DNA of 64,000 nucleotides from Paenibacillus sp. (lineage in GTDB: Bacteria > Bacillota > Bacilli > Paenibacillales > YIM-B00363). Positions 51,051-59,440 of this stretch are shown piece by piece. Numbering within the stretch: position 1 is the first letter of the stretch; the number at the start of each line of letters is the position of its first letter. A program made the position numbers and the translations under genes. The stretch spans positions 1 through 64,000 of the forward strand of contig NZ_JAPSKE010000003.1 of the NCBI RefSeq assembly GCF_031177825.1. The letters are read 5' to 3'. Under the pieces are notes generated by a model, which was not told the DNA's origin, searched no databases, and worked only from the letters and a program-made list of their open reading frames with translations.

Positions 51051-51877
51051 ACGCGACCTTGTCGCTAGAACAGTTTCGTCGTCTGCGGGATTTCATCTAT
51101 GAAAAGACAGGCATCTATTTTTCCGACAGCAAGCTGTACTTCATGGAGCGGCGGCTGTGCCAGCGAATGGAAGCACTCGACATCTACGATCTCAATATGT
51201 ATTATTCCATGCTTCGCTACGAGAACAACGGCGGAGAGCTGCAGGCGTTCATCGAGCTGTTGACGGTGAACGAGACGTACTTTTTCCGAGAATTCAATCA
51301 ACTGAAGTGCTTCGCCGAGGAAGTGCTGCCGGAGATCGTCCGCCGGGAGCGGGGGCCGTTGACGTTCTGGTCGGCCGGCTGCTCGACGGGGGAGGAGGCG
51401 TATACGCTCGCCATCATTCTCAGCGAGATGCTCGGTCCGGAAAATCTGGCCCGCTGCAAAATCGTCGCCACGGACATCGACAACAAGGTGCTGGCGTTCG
51501 CGCGGAAGGGCTGCTACGGCGACCGGTCGACGCGGCATCTGCCGGCGCCGTATTTGGAACGGTATTTCGAAAAGGGCGGGTTCGAGCTCCGCGTGAAGGA
51601 CGAATTACGAAGCCTTGTGGAGTTTCGGCGAATGAATTTAATCGATCCCGACGAGATGCGCGAGATTCGGGATGTGGACGTCATTTTCTGTAGGAACGTA
51701 TTAATCTATTTCGACGACCAGTCGAGGCGGCAAGTGGCGTTGGACTTCTACCAGTCCATCAAGGCGGGCGGGTACGTGTTCCTCGGACATTCGGAATCGA
51801 TGAGCCGCATTACGTCGATCTTCCAGCTTTGCAGATTCCAAAATGCAATCATCTATCAAAAACAGCCGGCGAGGTGA
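51047..51877 (+). CDS. cheR: Chemotaxis methyltransferase CheR
   Basis: A 276-residue S-adenosylmethionine-dependent MCP glutamate methyltransferase. The N-terminal helical domain (LSLEQFRRLRDFIYEKTGIYF) matches CheR. The cofactor motif is FWSAGCSTGEEAYTLAI, and VDVIFCRNVLIYFDDQSR is the family signature near the active site. ATG 51047 overlaps the HEAT stop as ATGA. There is no C-terminal pentapeptide-docking sign or TPR. It balances CheB in adaptation of the soluble MCP. Confidence 0.96.
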   Translation: MNATLSLEQFRRLRDFIYEKTGIYFSDSKLYFMERRLCQRMEALDIYDLNMYYSMLRYENNGGELQAFIELLTVNETYFFREFNQLKCFAEEVLPEIVRRERGPLTFWSAGCSTGEEAYTLAIILSEMLGPENLARCKIVATDIDNKVLAFARKGCYGDRSTRHLPAPYLERYFEKGGFELRVKDELRSLVEFRRMNLIDPDEMREIRDVDVIFCRNVLIYFDDQSRRQVALDFYQSIKAGGYVFLGHSESMSRITSIFQLCRFQNAIIYQKQPAR

Positions 51878-51883
51878 AGCGGG

Positions 51884-52273
51884 ATGGGACGAGGGAAAGT
51901 ATTGATCGTGGAGGACTCCGCGGCGACCCGGGACTACTACAAGGAATATTTGCAGCGGCGCGGCTTCGCGGTCGACGAGGCGTATAACGGCCTGGAAGCG
52001 TTGGAAAAGTTCGCCGTCGGACGATACGACGCCGCGATCGTGGACATTAACATGCCGAAGATGGACGGCTATCAATTCATTCGGGAGCTTCGCGGCGGGG
52101 AACGCAGCTACACGATCCCGATCGCCGTCGTCTCGAGCGAAAGCAAGCCGTCCGACCAGCAGCTCGCGTATCAGGCCGGCGCCAACGCGTACCTCGTCAA
52201 GCCCGTGAAGCCGGATCGGCTCGAGGCGCTCATTCGGCTGTTCGGCATCGAACCGGAAGGAGCGGGCGTATGA
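51884..52273 (+). CDS. CheY-like single-domain response regulator
   Basis: A 129-residue receiver without output domain. The acidic pair is V-E-D-S near residue 10, the phospho-acceptor is Asp54 (AIVDINMPKM), and the conserved Lys lies in YLVKPVKP. It should be phosphorylated by the CheA encoded next and carry the signal to an unknown target. It starts 6 bases after cheR and its stop overlaps the cheA start as ATGA. Whether it binds a flagellar switch cannot be told from sequence. Confidence 0.92.
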   Translation: MGRGKVLIVEDSAATRDYYKEYLQRRGFAVDEAYNGLEALEKFAVGRYDAAIVDINMPKMDGYQFIRELRGGERSYTIPIAVVSSESKPSDQQLAYQAGANAYLVKPVKPDRLEALIRLFGIEPEGAGV

Positions 52274-54966
52274 GGGGGAATGTGAAGGCTTCGTTTTCGA
52301 GAGAGGCGGACGAGCTGCTGAACGCGATCGGCGATCATATTCTCGCGCTCGAGCGCCGGCCGGACGACAAGGAAAACGTCGACCACGTCTTTCGCGCGGC
52401 GCATACGCTGAAGGGCTCCGCGAATCTGTACGATTATAGCGGGATCGCGATCCTCACGCATCTGCTCGAGAGCGTGCTGGACGATCTGCGGAACGGGACG
52501 CGGGTCGCGGACGCGGCGCTGATCGATATTTTGCTCGAGAGCTTCGACCAAGTGCGGTCGCTGGCCGAGCGCATTCGGGACGGCGAGGACGATCCGCAGT
52601 CGGAGCCGGAGCTGCTGCATCGGCTCGGGCAATTCCTGTCGACCCGGGAGCGGGAGGAGCCTCGGGCGGCGCTGTTTTCCCAGCGGGCGACGGATTGGGC
52701 CGCGGCGGCGCGCGATTTCATGGAGGGGACGAAGGACGCGGACGCGTTCGCGCACTTCCTGCCGACGCTATCGGCCGCGGACGCCGCGGCGGCGCAGCTG
52801 AACCGGTATCAGGTCCGGCAGGCGAAGGCGGCCGCCGCGGAGCTCGCGGAGGCCGCGGGGCTGCGCTTCGACGATGCGAAGCTGACCGCGCTGCTCGAGA
52901 GCGTAGGGGCGAAGTTCGGCCGCATGTCCGAGAAGGCGCAAGGCCGGCCGGCGCTCCTCCTGTTCATGCAGTTCGTCGTCGTCTGCACGTTGCTTGAGGC
53001 TTACGCACGCAAGGCCGACGCGGCCTCGCCGCGTCCGCATTGGTGGTCCGACGTATGCGACGCGGTGCGCGGCGGCGCGGAATCGTGGGCGAACGGGACG
53101 GCGCCGGAGCGGTTCTCCGACGTCGTGTTGGACGTCTGGGAGCTGTGCAAGCCGCGCGAGGCGGCGAAGCAGGAGTTCGGCAGGCTGCTCGCGCCGGCGG
53201 CGTTCGAAAGCTCGTTGGAGGACCCGTTCGCGGGCGAGGAGGAGGGGCCGTCTTTGTCCGAAGCGCCGCCGCGTCGCCGGCCGGCGGCGGATGCCTCGCT
53301 CCCGGATCTTGCCCCGCTGGCCGGCAGGTTGGTCGTCGAGCAGCTGCATTTCTTGGCGCCGAAGGGCCGCCCGCTGATCGAGCGCTGGGAATTGGCCCGC
53401 GAGCTGCTTCGTCGGTGCGCCGAGGCGCTCAAGGACGACGGCCTGCTTGCGCTCGCCGCGATGCAAGCCCCGGATTTGACGGCGCTGAACGAACGGGCGA
53501 ACCGGTATTTGGCCGGGCCGGCGAAGGCGGAGAAGGGGGCGGCATCGGCTGCGTCGGAGTCGGCGCCCGCCGCGGCTTCGGCTTCGCGCGCGGCGGACGT
53601 TATAGGGCGGAAGGCGCCGGAGGGAGGGCGCGCGGGTAAGGAAGCGGCGGCCTCCGCGCCGCCGCCGCCCGCGGCTTCGACGCCGGCGGCAGGCAAGGCG
53701 ACGGCTTCGGCAACGGCATCCGCTTCGGCTCCGATGGACCCGGACCAAATCATCCGCGTGGAGACGGGGAAGGTCGAGCGGTTGATGGAGCTGATCGGCG
53801 AGCTGGCGGTCGCGCGGAACGCGTTCCCGTTCATGATCGGGAAGCTGCGTCGGCCGAACGACGCTGCGTCCGTCGCGGCCGAGCTCAAGGAGAAGTATGC
53901 CGTGCTCGACCGGATTACGCGGGATTTGCAGGACGCGATCGTCGACATTCGCATGCTGCCGGTATCGTTCGTGTTCAATAAATTTCATCGGTTCGTAAGG
54001 GATATGGCTCGTCAGTCCGGCAAGCGGATCCGGTTGGCGTTCGAGGGCGAAGAGACGACGCTCGACAAGACGTTGGTCGAAGCCATATCCGATCCGCTGA
54101 TCCATCTGATCCGCAACGCCATCGATCACGGCATCGAACCGTCGGAGGAACGGTCGCGGGCCGGGAAGCCGGCGGAAGGGCTGCTCCGCATCTCCGCGTT
54201 CCGCGAGGGGAACCGCGTCGTGTTGGAAGTGTACGACGACGGCGCCGGCGTGGATACGGAGCGGATCGCCGACAAGCTGCGAGAGACGGGCGAATTGTCC
54301 GAGGACCGCATCGCCGCGATGACGCAGCAGGAGTTGGTCGCTTGCGTCTTCCGGACGGGCCTCTCCACGGCGGAAGAAGTGACAACGCTTTCGGGCCGGG
54401 GCGTCGGGATGGACGCCGTGAAGAAGGCGATCCGCCGGCTGCAAGGGGATGTCGGCATCCGCAGCGAGCGGGGCGCGGGCACGACGGTTCGCATCGAATT
54501 GCCGCTCACGCTGTCGATGACTCATATTCTCCAAGTGTCCGTCGGCGGCAGCGCGTACGGCATCCCGCTCGAGCAGATCGAGGAGACGCTGCGGATTTCC
54601 GCGGGCGACGTTCGGACGATGCAGGGCGAGCCGGTCGTCATTCTGCGGGATACGGTTTACCCGGTCGTGAATTTGCGGACGTACTTGTCGTTGCCGGAAC
54701 CGGAAGACGGGAAGGGGGCGGCAACGGCCGAGAAGGCGGGGGACTCCTCCTCGTACCTCGTCATCCTCGGCAACGGCGTCGCGCTGCGCGTCGACGGACT
54801 CGCGGGACAGCAGGAGGTCGTGGTCAAGCCGCCGGAGGACTGCTTCAAGCATCTTTCGTATTTGGCCGGGGCGTCGATCCTCGGCGACGGTACGGTGCTG
54901 TTGATTTTGAACGGCAACGCGATCCGCTTCGAGCCGCGCAAAGAGACGGTCGAGGCGACAGGATAA
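52270..54966 (+). CDS. cheA: Chemotaxis histidine kinase CheA
   Basis: An 898-residue CheA, longer than the usual 650-700. The P1 domain has phospho-accepting His45 in AAHTLKGSANLYDYSG. Residues 140-430 form a helical region I do not recognise, in place of a normal P2 domain. An Ala/Ser/Pro-rich linker follows (about 430-490). The kinase core begins EKVERLMELIGE-like at about 497 (VETGKVERLMELIGELAVARN), with the N box at about 613 (LIRNAIDHGIEPSEER), then GRGVGMDAVK. A CheW domain starts at about 754. It autophosphorylates under MCP control and passes phosphate to CheY and CheB. It closes the operon before a strong terminator. Confidence 0.95.
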   Translation: MRGNVKASFSREADELLNAIGDHILALERRPDDKENVDHVFRAAHTLKGSANLYDYSGIAILTHLLESVLDDLRNGTRVADAALIDILLESFDQVRSLAERIRDGEDDPQSEPELLHRLGQFLSTREREEPRAALFSQRATDWAAAARDFMEGTKDADAFAHFLPTLSAADAAAAQLNRYQVRQAKAAAAELAEAAGLRFDDAKLTALLESVGAKFGRMSEKAQGRPALLLFMQFVVVCTLLEAYARKADAASPRPHWWSDVCDAVRGGAESWANGTAPERFSDVVLDVWELCKPREAAKQEFGRLLAPAAFESSLEDPFAGEEEGPSLSEAPPRRRPAADASLPDLAPLAGRLVVEQLHFLAPKGRPLIERWELARELLRRCAEALKDDGLLALAAMQAPDLTALNERANRYLAGPAKAEKGAASAASESAPAAASASRAADVIGRKAPEGGRAGKEAAASAPPPPAASTPAAGKATASATASASAPMDPDQIIRVETGKVERLMELIGELAVARNAFPFMIGKLRRPNDAASVAAELKEKYAVLDRITRDLQDAIVDIRMLPVSFVFNKFHRFVRDMARQSGKRIRLAFEGEETTLDKTLVEAISDPLIHLIRNAIDHGIEPSEERSRAGKPAEGLLRISAFREGNRVVLEVYDDGAGVDTERIADKLRETGELSEDRIAAMTQQELVACVFRTGLSTAEEVTTLSGRGVGMDAVKKAIRRLQGDVGIRSERGAGTTVRIELPLTLSMTHILQVSVGGSAYGIPLEQIEETLRISAGDVRTMQGEPVVILRDTVYPVVNLRTYLSLPEPEDGKGAATAEKAGDSSSYLVILGNGVALRVDGLAGQQEVVVKPPEDCFKHLSYLAGASILGDGTVLLILNGNAIRFEPRKETVEATG

Positions 54967-54970
54967 ACAG

Positions 54971-55021
54971 AGCGCCGCGATTCGGGAGAAGAAATCTCCC
55001 GATCGCGGCGCTTCGTTTTTT
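54971..55021 (+). terminator. Intrinsic terminator of the chemosensory operon
   Basis: AGCGCCGCGATTCGGGAGA pairs with TCTCCCGATCGCGGCGCT, followed closely by TTTTTT. It is a very stable hairpin. Confidence 0.92.
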
Positions 55022-55096
55022 AGCGGGGGAGGGTGTTACTTTCTCCGCTCCTTCCCCTCGGGTTCCCTTCGCTCAGCTTGGGCGGTTGCGAAACGA

Positions 55097-55268
55097 AATG
55101 CACGACTGCAGGTATTCCACCGGAAATTAGCCGCTCCGAGCGAAATAACCGCAAAGATGCAGGCGTCTTGCCTGCATGTTCCGGAAATCGCCGAAAATAA
55201 CTGCATGGTTGCAGGCATCCGGGTCGATTCGGCTGGTTTTTGAGAATATACCTGCATTCGTGCAGTTC
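55097..55268. repeat. Cluster of four TGCAGG-type palindromic repeats
   Basis: The region from 55022 to 55420 has no convincing gene. It contains four copies of a unit like AAATAACTGCA-N4-TGCAGGCAT at about 55097-55117, 55143-55166, 55194-55218 and, inverted, 55244-55268. Each can fold as a short hairpin through the TGCA cores. They look like dispersed intergenic palindromic elements and not CRISPR, since spacing and sequence vary. Confidence 0.65.
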
Positions 55269-55420
55269 AATCATGCAAGCGCGTTCGTTCGCGCGGTCCT
55301 CGCATACCGTTATCGCCTCCTTGACGTTACCGTCAACGACAACCGGCACTTCACGGCAATTCCGAACGTTTGCGCGGTCTTGGCCGAACGAAGGCAATTC
55401 GAGGAGAAGGAGCCGCGGAA

Positions 55421-55461
55421 CAAACAAAACCCCGCCGGCCGGCGCAGCGCCGACAGCGGGG
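55421..55461 (-). terminator. Terminator of lrgAB
   Basis: On the minus strand CCCCGCTGTCGGC pairs imperfectly with GCCGGCGGGG, followed by TTTTGTTTGTT. It lies 24 bases past the lrgB stop. Confidence 0.75.
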
Positions 55462-55484
55462 TGAACTCGCGGCTTACCCGCGGC

Positions 55485-56177
55485 TTACAGCAGCCAAGAG
55501 AGCGGCACCATGAGCAGCGAGATGACGATGCCCGCGATGCCCATCGCGAGTCCGGAGTAGCTGCCGGCCTCCTCGGAGTCGCGCAGCAGCCGCGACGTGC
55601 CGATGCCGTGCGCGGCGGTGCCGACGGCCAGGCCGAGCGGCACGTCGCCGTCGATGCGGAACAGGCGGAGCAGCGCGGGGCCGAACATGCTGCCGGCGAT
55701 GCCGGTCAGCACGGTCAGCACGGCGGACAGCTCGCCGGGGCCGCCGAGGAAGCGGGCGAGCTCGATCGAAATCGCCGAGGTGGCCGACTTCGGCAGCGAG
55801 GCGATCAACAGGTCGCGGCTGCCGCCGAGCAGCGTGACGAGCAGCCAAGCGCTGCCGATGCCCGCCGCGCTGCCGACCGTCACGGAAGCGAGGATGAGCC
55901 CGAGCCGCCTCCGGATTTCGTTCCTCCGCTTATACAAAGGAACGGCCAACGCGACGGTGGCGGGTCCGAGGAAGAAGGACAGCAGGTCCCCGCCTTCGGA
56001 ATACGTCGCGTAAGGAATGTCCGCCGCCAGCAGCAGCGCCATCAGGCCGCCCGACGTGACGATCAGCGGATGCAGCCAGGGCAGGCGGGCGTTCCAACGG
56101 AGCGATAAGACGTAGAGGCCGACGGTGACGGCGACGGCGAACGCCGGCGTCGACGCCCATTCCAAAAGCGCGGTCAA
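55485..56177 (-). CDS. lrgB: LrgB/CidB family protein
   Basis: A 230-residue membrane protein with about seven helices, of the LrgB/CidB family linked to murein hydrolase control, overflow metabolism and pyruvate-like transport. Diagnostic blocks are FFLGPATVALAVPLYKRR, SLPKSATSAISIELARFLGG and GTAAHGIGTSRLL. TTG 56177 is taken as start: it overlaps the lrgA stop as TTGA and has GGGGGGAA upstream, giving a family-like length. A longer frame upstream only covers lrgA antisense in another frame. A terminator follows. Confidence 0.93.
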   Translation of the reverse strand: MTALLEWASTPAFAVAVTVGLYVLSLRWNARLPWLHPLIVTSGGLMALLLAADIPYATYSEGGDLLSFFLGPATVALAVPLYKRRNEIRRRLGLILASVTVGSAAGIGSAWLLVTLLGGSRDLLIASLPKSATSAISIELARFLGGPGELSAVLTVLTGIAGSMFGPALLRLFRIDGDVPLGLAVGTAAHGIGTSRLLRDSEEAGSYSGLAMGIAGIVISLLMVPLSWLL

Positions 56178-56512
56178 CGCGTTCCCCCCGGCCACAGCTT
56201 CGCCGTCAAGGCGGTCAGGAGTATGACGATCGCCGGGCCGAGCAGGAGCGAAGCGACGATGGCTGCCCATTCCGTTCGGATAAGCGGAAGGAAGACGATC
56301 GTCCCGACGACGATCGGCGCGAAGAAGAGCATCATATGCTTCAGCAAGAAGGAAGCGGACGCCTCCACCCATTCGAGCTTCACCCATCCGAGGCCGAGCG
56401 CCGCGAGCAGCAGCAAGAGGCCGATGACGTTGCCGGGGAGCGGCACGCCGGCGAGCCGTTCGAGGGCGGTGCCCGCCAGGTGGAACAGAAGAAGGATCGC
56501 GATACCGCGCAT
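56174..56512 (-). CDS. lrgA: LrgA/CidA family holin-like protein
   Basis: A 112-residue protein with four membrane helices, the small holin-like partner of LrgB. It shows G-x-x-L-P-G-N-V-I-G-L-L-L-L, the family signature, and FAPIVVGTIVFLPLI in the third helix. The ATG follows GGAGGCAA by about 10 bases. With LrgB it is thought to form a membrane complex that affects cell lysis and metabolite flux. The usual LytSR regulators are not nearby. Confidence 0.93.
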   Translation of the reverse strand: MRGIAILLLFHLAGTALERLAGVPLPGNVIGLLLLLAALGLGWVKLEWVEASASFLLKHMMLFFAPIVVGTIVFLPLIRTEWAAIVASLLLGPAIVILLTALTAKLWPGGTR

Positions 56513-56568
56513 GTCGAGCGTTGCCTCCTAGATACGTAACAAGTTGCCTTTTATTGTATCAAGGATGC

Positions 56569-57468
56569 TTAGAAGCGTAAACGCATATGCGCAAGGGCGT
56601 ACTTGTCCTCGAAGCCGGCCGAGGCGAGCGCGGCGCGCAGCGCCGGCTGAGACGCCGGGGCGGCGAAGACGTTCCGGCGACCGGCCGAGCCGTCCGCGGC
56701 GGTCCCGGAGAAGACGGCGCCGAGCAGCCGTCGCGTCACGTCGACGGCCGCGTCGTCGGTCAGCGCAGGATCGACGGCGCATTGCAGCAGCGTCGTCGCC
56801 GCAGGAGAGCGCCGCCGAAGCGCGTATCCGACGGGGCGTCCGGCGGCGTCCTCGGCGACGAGCGCTTCGCCCGTCTTGGCGGATTGGCGCATCGTCTGCC
56901 ACGGCGGCGTCTCCGTCGCGAACCGCAACCCTTCGAGCGCCGCCGCGGGACGCCGCTCGATTCGATAGGCCGCCTCGGAGGAGACCTCGGCCGAATCGAG
57001 GCCGAAATCGAGCGCCCCCGCCGCCTCCATCCCATAGAGCGTATCGAATCGCTCGTAGCCGAACCGGCGATACAGCCGGATGGCGCCTTCGTTCTGGACG
57101 AACGCCTCGAGCAGCGCGGCGCCGACGCCTTGCTCCCGGTACGTCTCCAGCGCCTTCTCGAGAAGGGCGGCTCCCACCCCGCGTCCGCGGAAGTCGGGAT
57201 GCACCGCGGTGCCGCCGTTCCAGGCGATCCGCTCGCCGTCGACCGTCCGCACGGCGTTCAGCAGAAACCCGACCGGCGCCTCGCGCCCGTCCGCGAACGC
57301 GAGGAAGGACAACTCGGGATGCAGGTCTTCGTTGCCGAGCTTCGCGGCGGCGAAGGCGGGGACGTCCATCGCGATCGGTACGTAATAATCGGAGAAGCAT
57401 TCGTTCCAAGCGGCGACGACGCGGGACAACGGGACGTCGGCCAACCGTTCCAGCCGGAGTTGGGTCAT
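56569..57468 (-). CDS. Tandem GNAT-domain N-acetyltransferase
   Basis: A 299-residue protein with two GNAT halves. The first (residues 1-150) has a full acetyl-CoA motif, V-H-P-D-F-R-G-R-G-V-G-A-A-L-L, and F-V-Q-N-E-G-A-I-R-L-Y-R-R-F-G-Y, the typical end of the domain. The second half (about 170-299) keeps the fold but lacks a clear R-x-x-G-x-G/A. The N terminus W-N-E-C-F-S-D-Y resembles YobR-like acetyltransferases. The ATG follows GAGGAGG. Substrate unknown; the second half may bind substrate. Confidence 0.85.
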   Translation of the reverse strand: MTQLRLERLADVPLSRVVAAWNECFSDYYVPIAMDVPAFAAAKLGNEDLHPELSFLAFADGREAPVGFLLNAVRTVDGERIAWNGGTAVHPDFRGRGVGAALLEKALETYREQGVGAALLEAFVQNEGAIRLYRRFGYERFDTLYGMEAAGALDFGLDSAEVSSEAAYRIERRPAAALEGLRFATETPPWQTMRQSAKTGEALVAEDAAGRPVGYALRRRSPAATTLLQCAVDPALTDDAAVDVTRRLLGAVFSGTAADGSAGRRNVFAAPASQPALRAALASAGFEDKYALAHMRLRF

Positions 57469-57708
57469 AAGGGCAGCCTCCTCTTGAATAAACAGTTCTA
57501 TGATGATCGAACTCGTATCAAGTTAGTGGGAGCATATTCCATCCATCGTGGATTGTCAACGGTTTTTCTTCTCCGAATTCCGAGAAGTTTTTCGGTAAAA
57601 ATCATCATTCCTCCCCGGACGGACAGCGTGTAGAATGAAGGGGACGGATCTATGTAAAGGTTTACACACTTACTCATCACATACCATGGCGGAGGGGATT
57701 CCCGTACT

Positions 57709-58380
57709 ATGGGAGACATGATTCGCGCGCGGGGGGTTACGCGGGTGTTCGGGCGCGGCGGCGCGGCCGTGCATGCGCTGCGGGGCGTCGACCTGACGGT
57801 GCCCGCCGGCAAGCTGGTCGCGCTGCGAGGGCGGTCCGGCTCGGGCAAGACGACGCTCATCAATCTGCTCGGCACGCTCGACCGGCCGACGGACGGAATC
57901 ATCGAGCTGGACGGCGTCGACACGACGCGGCTGACGGATCGACAGCGGGACGAAATGCGGCGGACTCGGATCGGGCTCATTTTCCAATCGTATGCGTTGG
58001 TTCCTTACATGTCGGGGCTGGAAAACGTAGAATTCGGCCTTCGGCTGTCGGGCGCGACGCCGTCGGCTTCCCGCGACCTCGCGGAGAAAGCGCTGTCATT
58101 GGTGGGGCTGAAAAAAAGGATGCACCATCGCCCCTTCGAGCTGTCCGGAGGCGAGCAGCAGCGCGTGGCCGTCGCCCGCGCGATCGCGCATCGGCCCAAG
58201 CTGGTGCTCGCGGACGAGCCGACCGCCGAGTTGGACAGCAGGACGGGGCTGTCGATCGTCGGCCTGTTCCGAGAGCTCGTAGAGAACGAAGGTCTTTCGA
58301 TCGTCATGACGACGCACGACCCGGCGATGATGGAAATCGTCGATCATGTGTATGCATTGGAGGATGGAGTCATTGTTTAA
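57709..58380 (+). CDS. ABC transporter ATPase, LolD/MacB type
   Basis: A 223-residue ABC ATPase. Walker A is GRSGSGKT, the signature is ELSGGEQQRVAVARAI, Walker B is LVLADEPTAELD, and the switch His lies in VMTTHDPAMM. Its length and spacing match the LolD/MacB group that powers mechanotransmission permeases rather than solute import. ATG 57709 has GGAGGGG about 12 bases upstream. The stop lies beyond the start of the lipoprotein adaptor gene, so the two overlap. It is the first of four genes with a permease and a second ATPase. Confidence 0.93.
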   Translation: MGDMIRARGVTRVFGRGGAAVHALRGVDLTVPAGKLVALRGRSGSGKTTLINLLGTLDRPTDGIIELDGVDTTRLTDRQRDEMRRTRIGLIFQSYALVPYMSGLENVEFGLRLSGATPSASRDLAEKALSLVGLKKRMHHRPFELSGGEQQRVAVARAIAHRPKLVLADEPTAELDSRTGLSIVGLFRELVENEGLSIVMTTHDPAMMEIVDHVYALEDGVIV

Positions 58381-59416
58381 ACAGGGGGAACAGGGGAACG
58401 GGACGCGTCGGGCATGGAGGCTCCTGGCAGCGGGAACGGCGCTGGCCGTCGCCTTGAGCGGATGCTCGCTGCTGCCGAAGGAAGAGGAATCGCTGGCGCC
58501 CCCGCTCGTGAAGCCAAGCGAGGACAGCGTGCAGACGGCCGTCGCGAAGCGCGGGGAAATCGTGAAGTACGTGCGGGGCGTCGGCGCCTTCGAATCGACG
58601 GCGATCGTCTATCATGCGCTTAAGGAGCCGGGGGCGATCGTGGAATCGATGCAGGTGAAGGCGGGCGACGTCGTGAAGCGGGGCGACGTCCTCGTCCAGT
58701 TCCAGGTGGGCGATCTCGACTTGGCCGTGCAGGAGCAGGAGCTCGCGGTCATGTACGCGGAGCGGAGCTACCGGGAAGCGACGGCGTCGGGCGACGAGGA
58801 GATGATGGTCATTCGCCGGCTCGAGCTGAACATCGCGAAAACCCGGCTCGAGAAGACGCGTACGCGGCTCGCCAGCCTGCAGCTGACGGCGGAATCGGAC
58901 GGCGTCGTCGTCTACGCGGAGAAGCTGGAGCGGAACGACAAGGTGGACGACGGGCGCACGCTCGTCTCCGTCGCCGACCCGTCGGAGCTGCGGCTGACGT
59001 ACGAGGCGGCGAACCGTACGGCGCTCGCGGGCGTCAAGCCCGGCATGCCGGTCGAGATCGACTTCAAGGGAGCGTCGCTTACGGGTACGGTCGCGCAGAC
59101 GCCGGATTCGGCGCCGGCGACGCTCAATCCGCAGTTGGCCGACATGTACTCCAGAACGCTGTACGTGACGCTCGACCGAATGCCGGAAGGGGCGGCGATG
59201 GGCGAGCTGGCCGACATCCGCATCGCGACGGAACGGAGCGCCGATACGATCATCATCCCGCGCGGCGCGCTTCGAAGCTACTTCGGCCGGACGTACGTCC
59301 AAGTCATTGAAGGAGAGAGCCGCAAGGAGTTCGACGTCGAGAAGGGCGTGGAGACGTCCACCGAGGTGGAAATCGTGAAAGGGCTGGACGAAGGGGCCGT
59401 CGTCATTTTGCAATAA
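58373..59416 (+). CDS. Lipoprotein membrane-fusion (adaptor) subunit, HlyD/MacA-like
   Basis: A 347-residue adaptor of an efflux-type ABC system. It has a signal peptide ending A-L-S-G-C with lipidated Cys31, if TTG 58373 is the start; GGAGG at 58359-58363 gives 9-base spacing for that codon but none for ATG 58364. The mature protein shows two half-lipoyl blocks (GAIVESMQVKAGDVVKRGDV and LTAESDGVVVYAEKL) on either side of a coiled hairpin, then a beta-barrel. This is the MacA plan. In Gram-positive cells such proteins sit on the outer face of the membrane with a MacB-like permease. Confidence 0.88.
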   Translation: MFKQGEQGNGTRRAWRLLAAGTALAVALSGCSLLPKEEESLAPPLVKPSEDSVQTAVAKRGEIVKYVRGVGAFESTAIVYHALKEPGAIVESMQVKAGDVVKRGDVLVQFQVGDLDLAVQEQELAVMYAERSYREATASGDEEMMVIRRLELNIAKTRLEKTRTRLASLQLTAESDGVVVYAEKLERNDKVDDGRTLVSVADPSELRLTYEAANRTALAGVKPGMPVEIDFKGASLTGTVAQTPDSAPATLNPQLADMYSRTLYVTLDRMPEGAAMGELADIRIATERSADTIIIPRGALRSYFGRTYVQVIEGESRKEFDVEKGVETSTEVEIVKGLDEGAVVILQ

Positions 59417-59440
59417 GCCGAAGGTAGAGGGTGTAGACGA

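Noticed and set aside
52768..54852. 694-codon antisense frame across cheA
   Set aside because: Composition of a shadow frame; the sense strand encodes all kinase boxes.
55097..55268. CRISPR array
   Set aside because: Units differ in sequence and spacing, one is inverted, and there are no cas genes.
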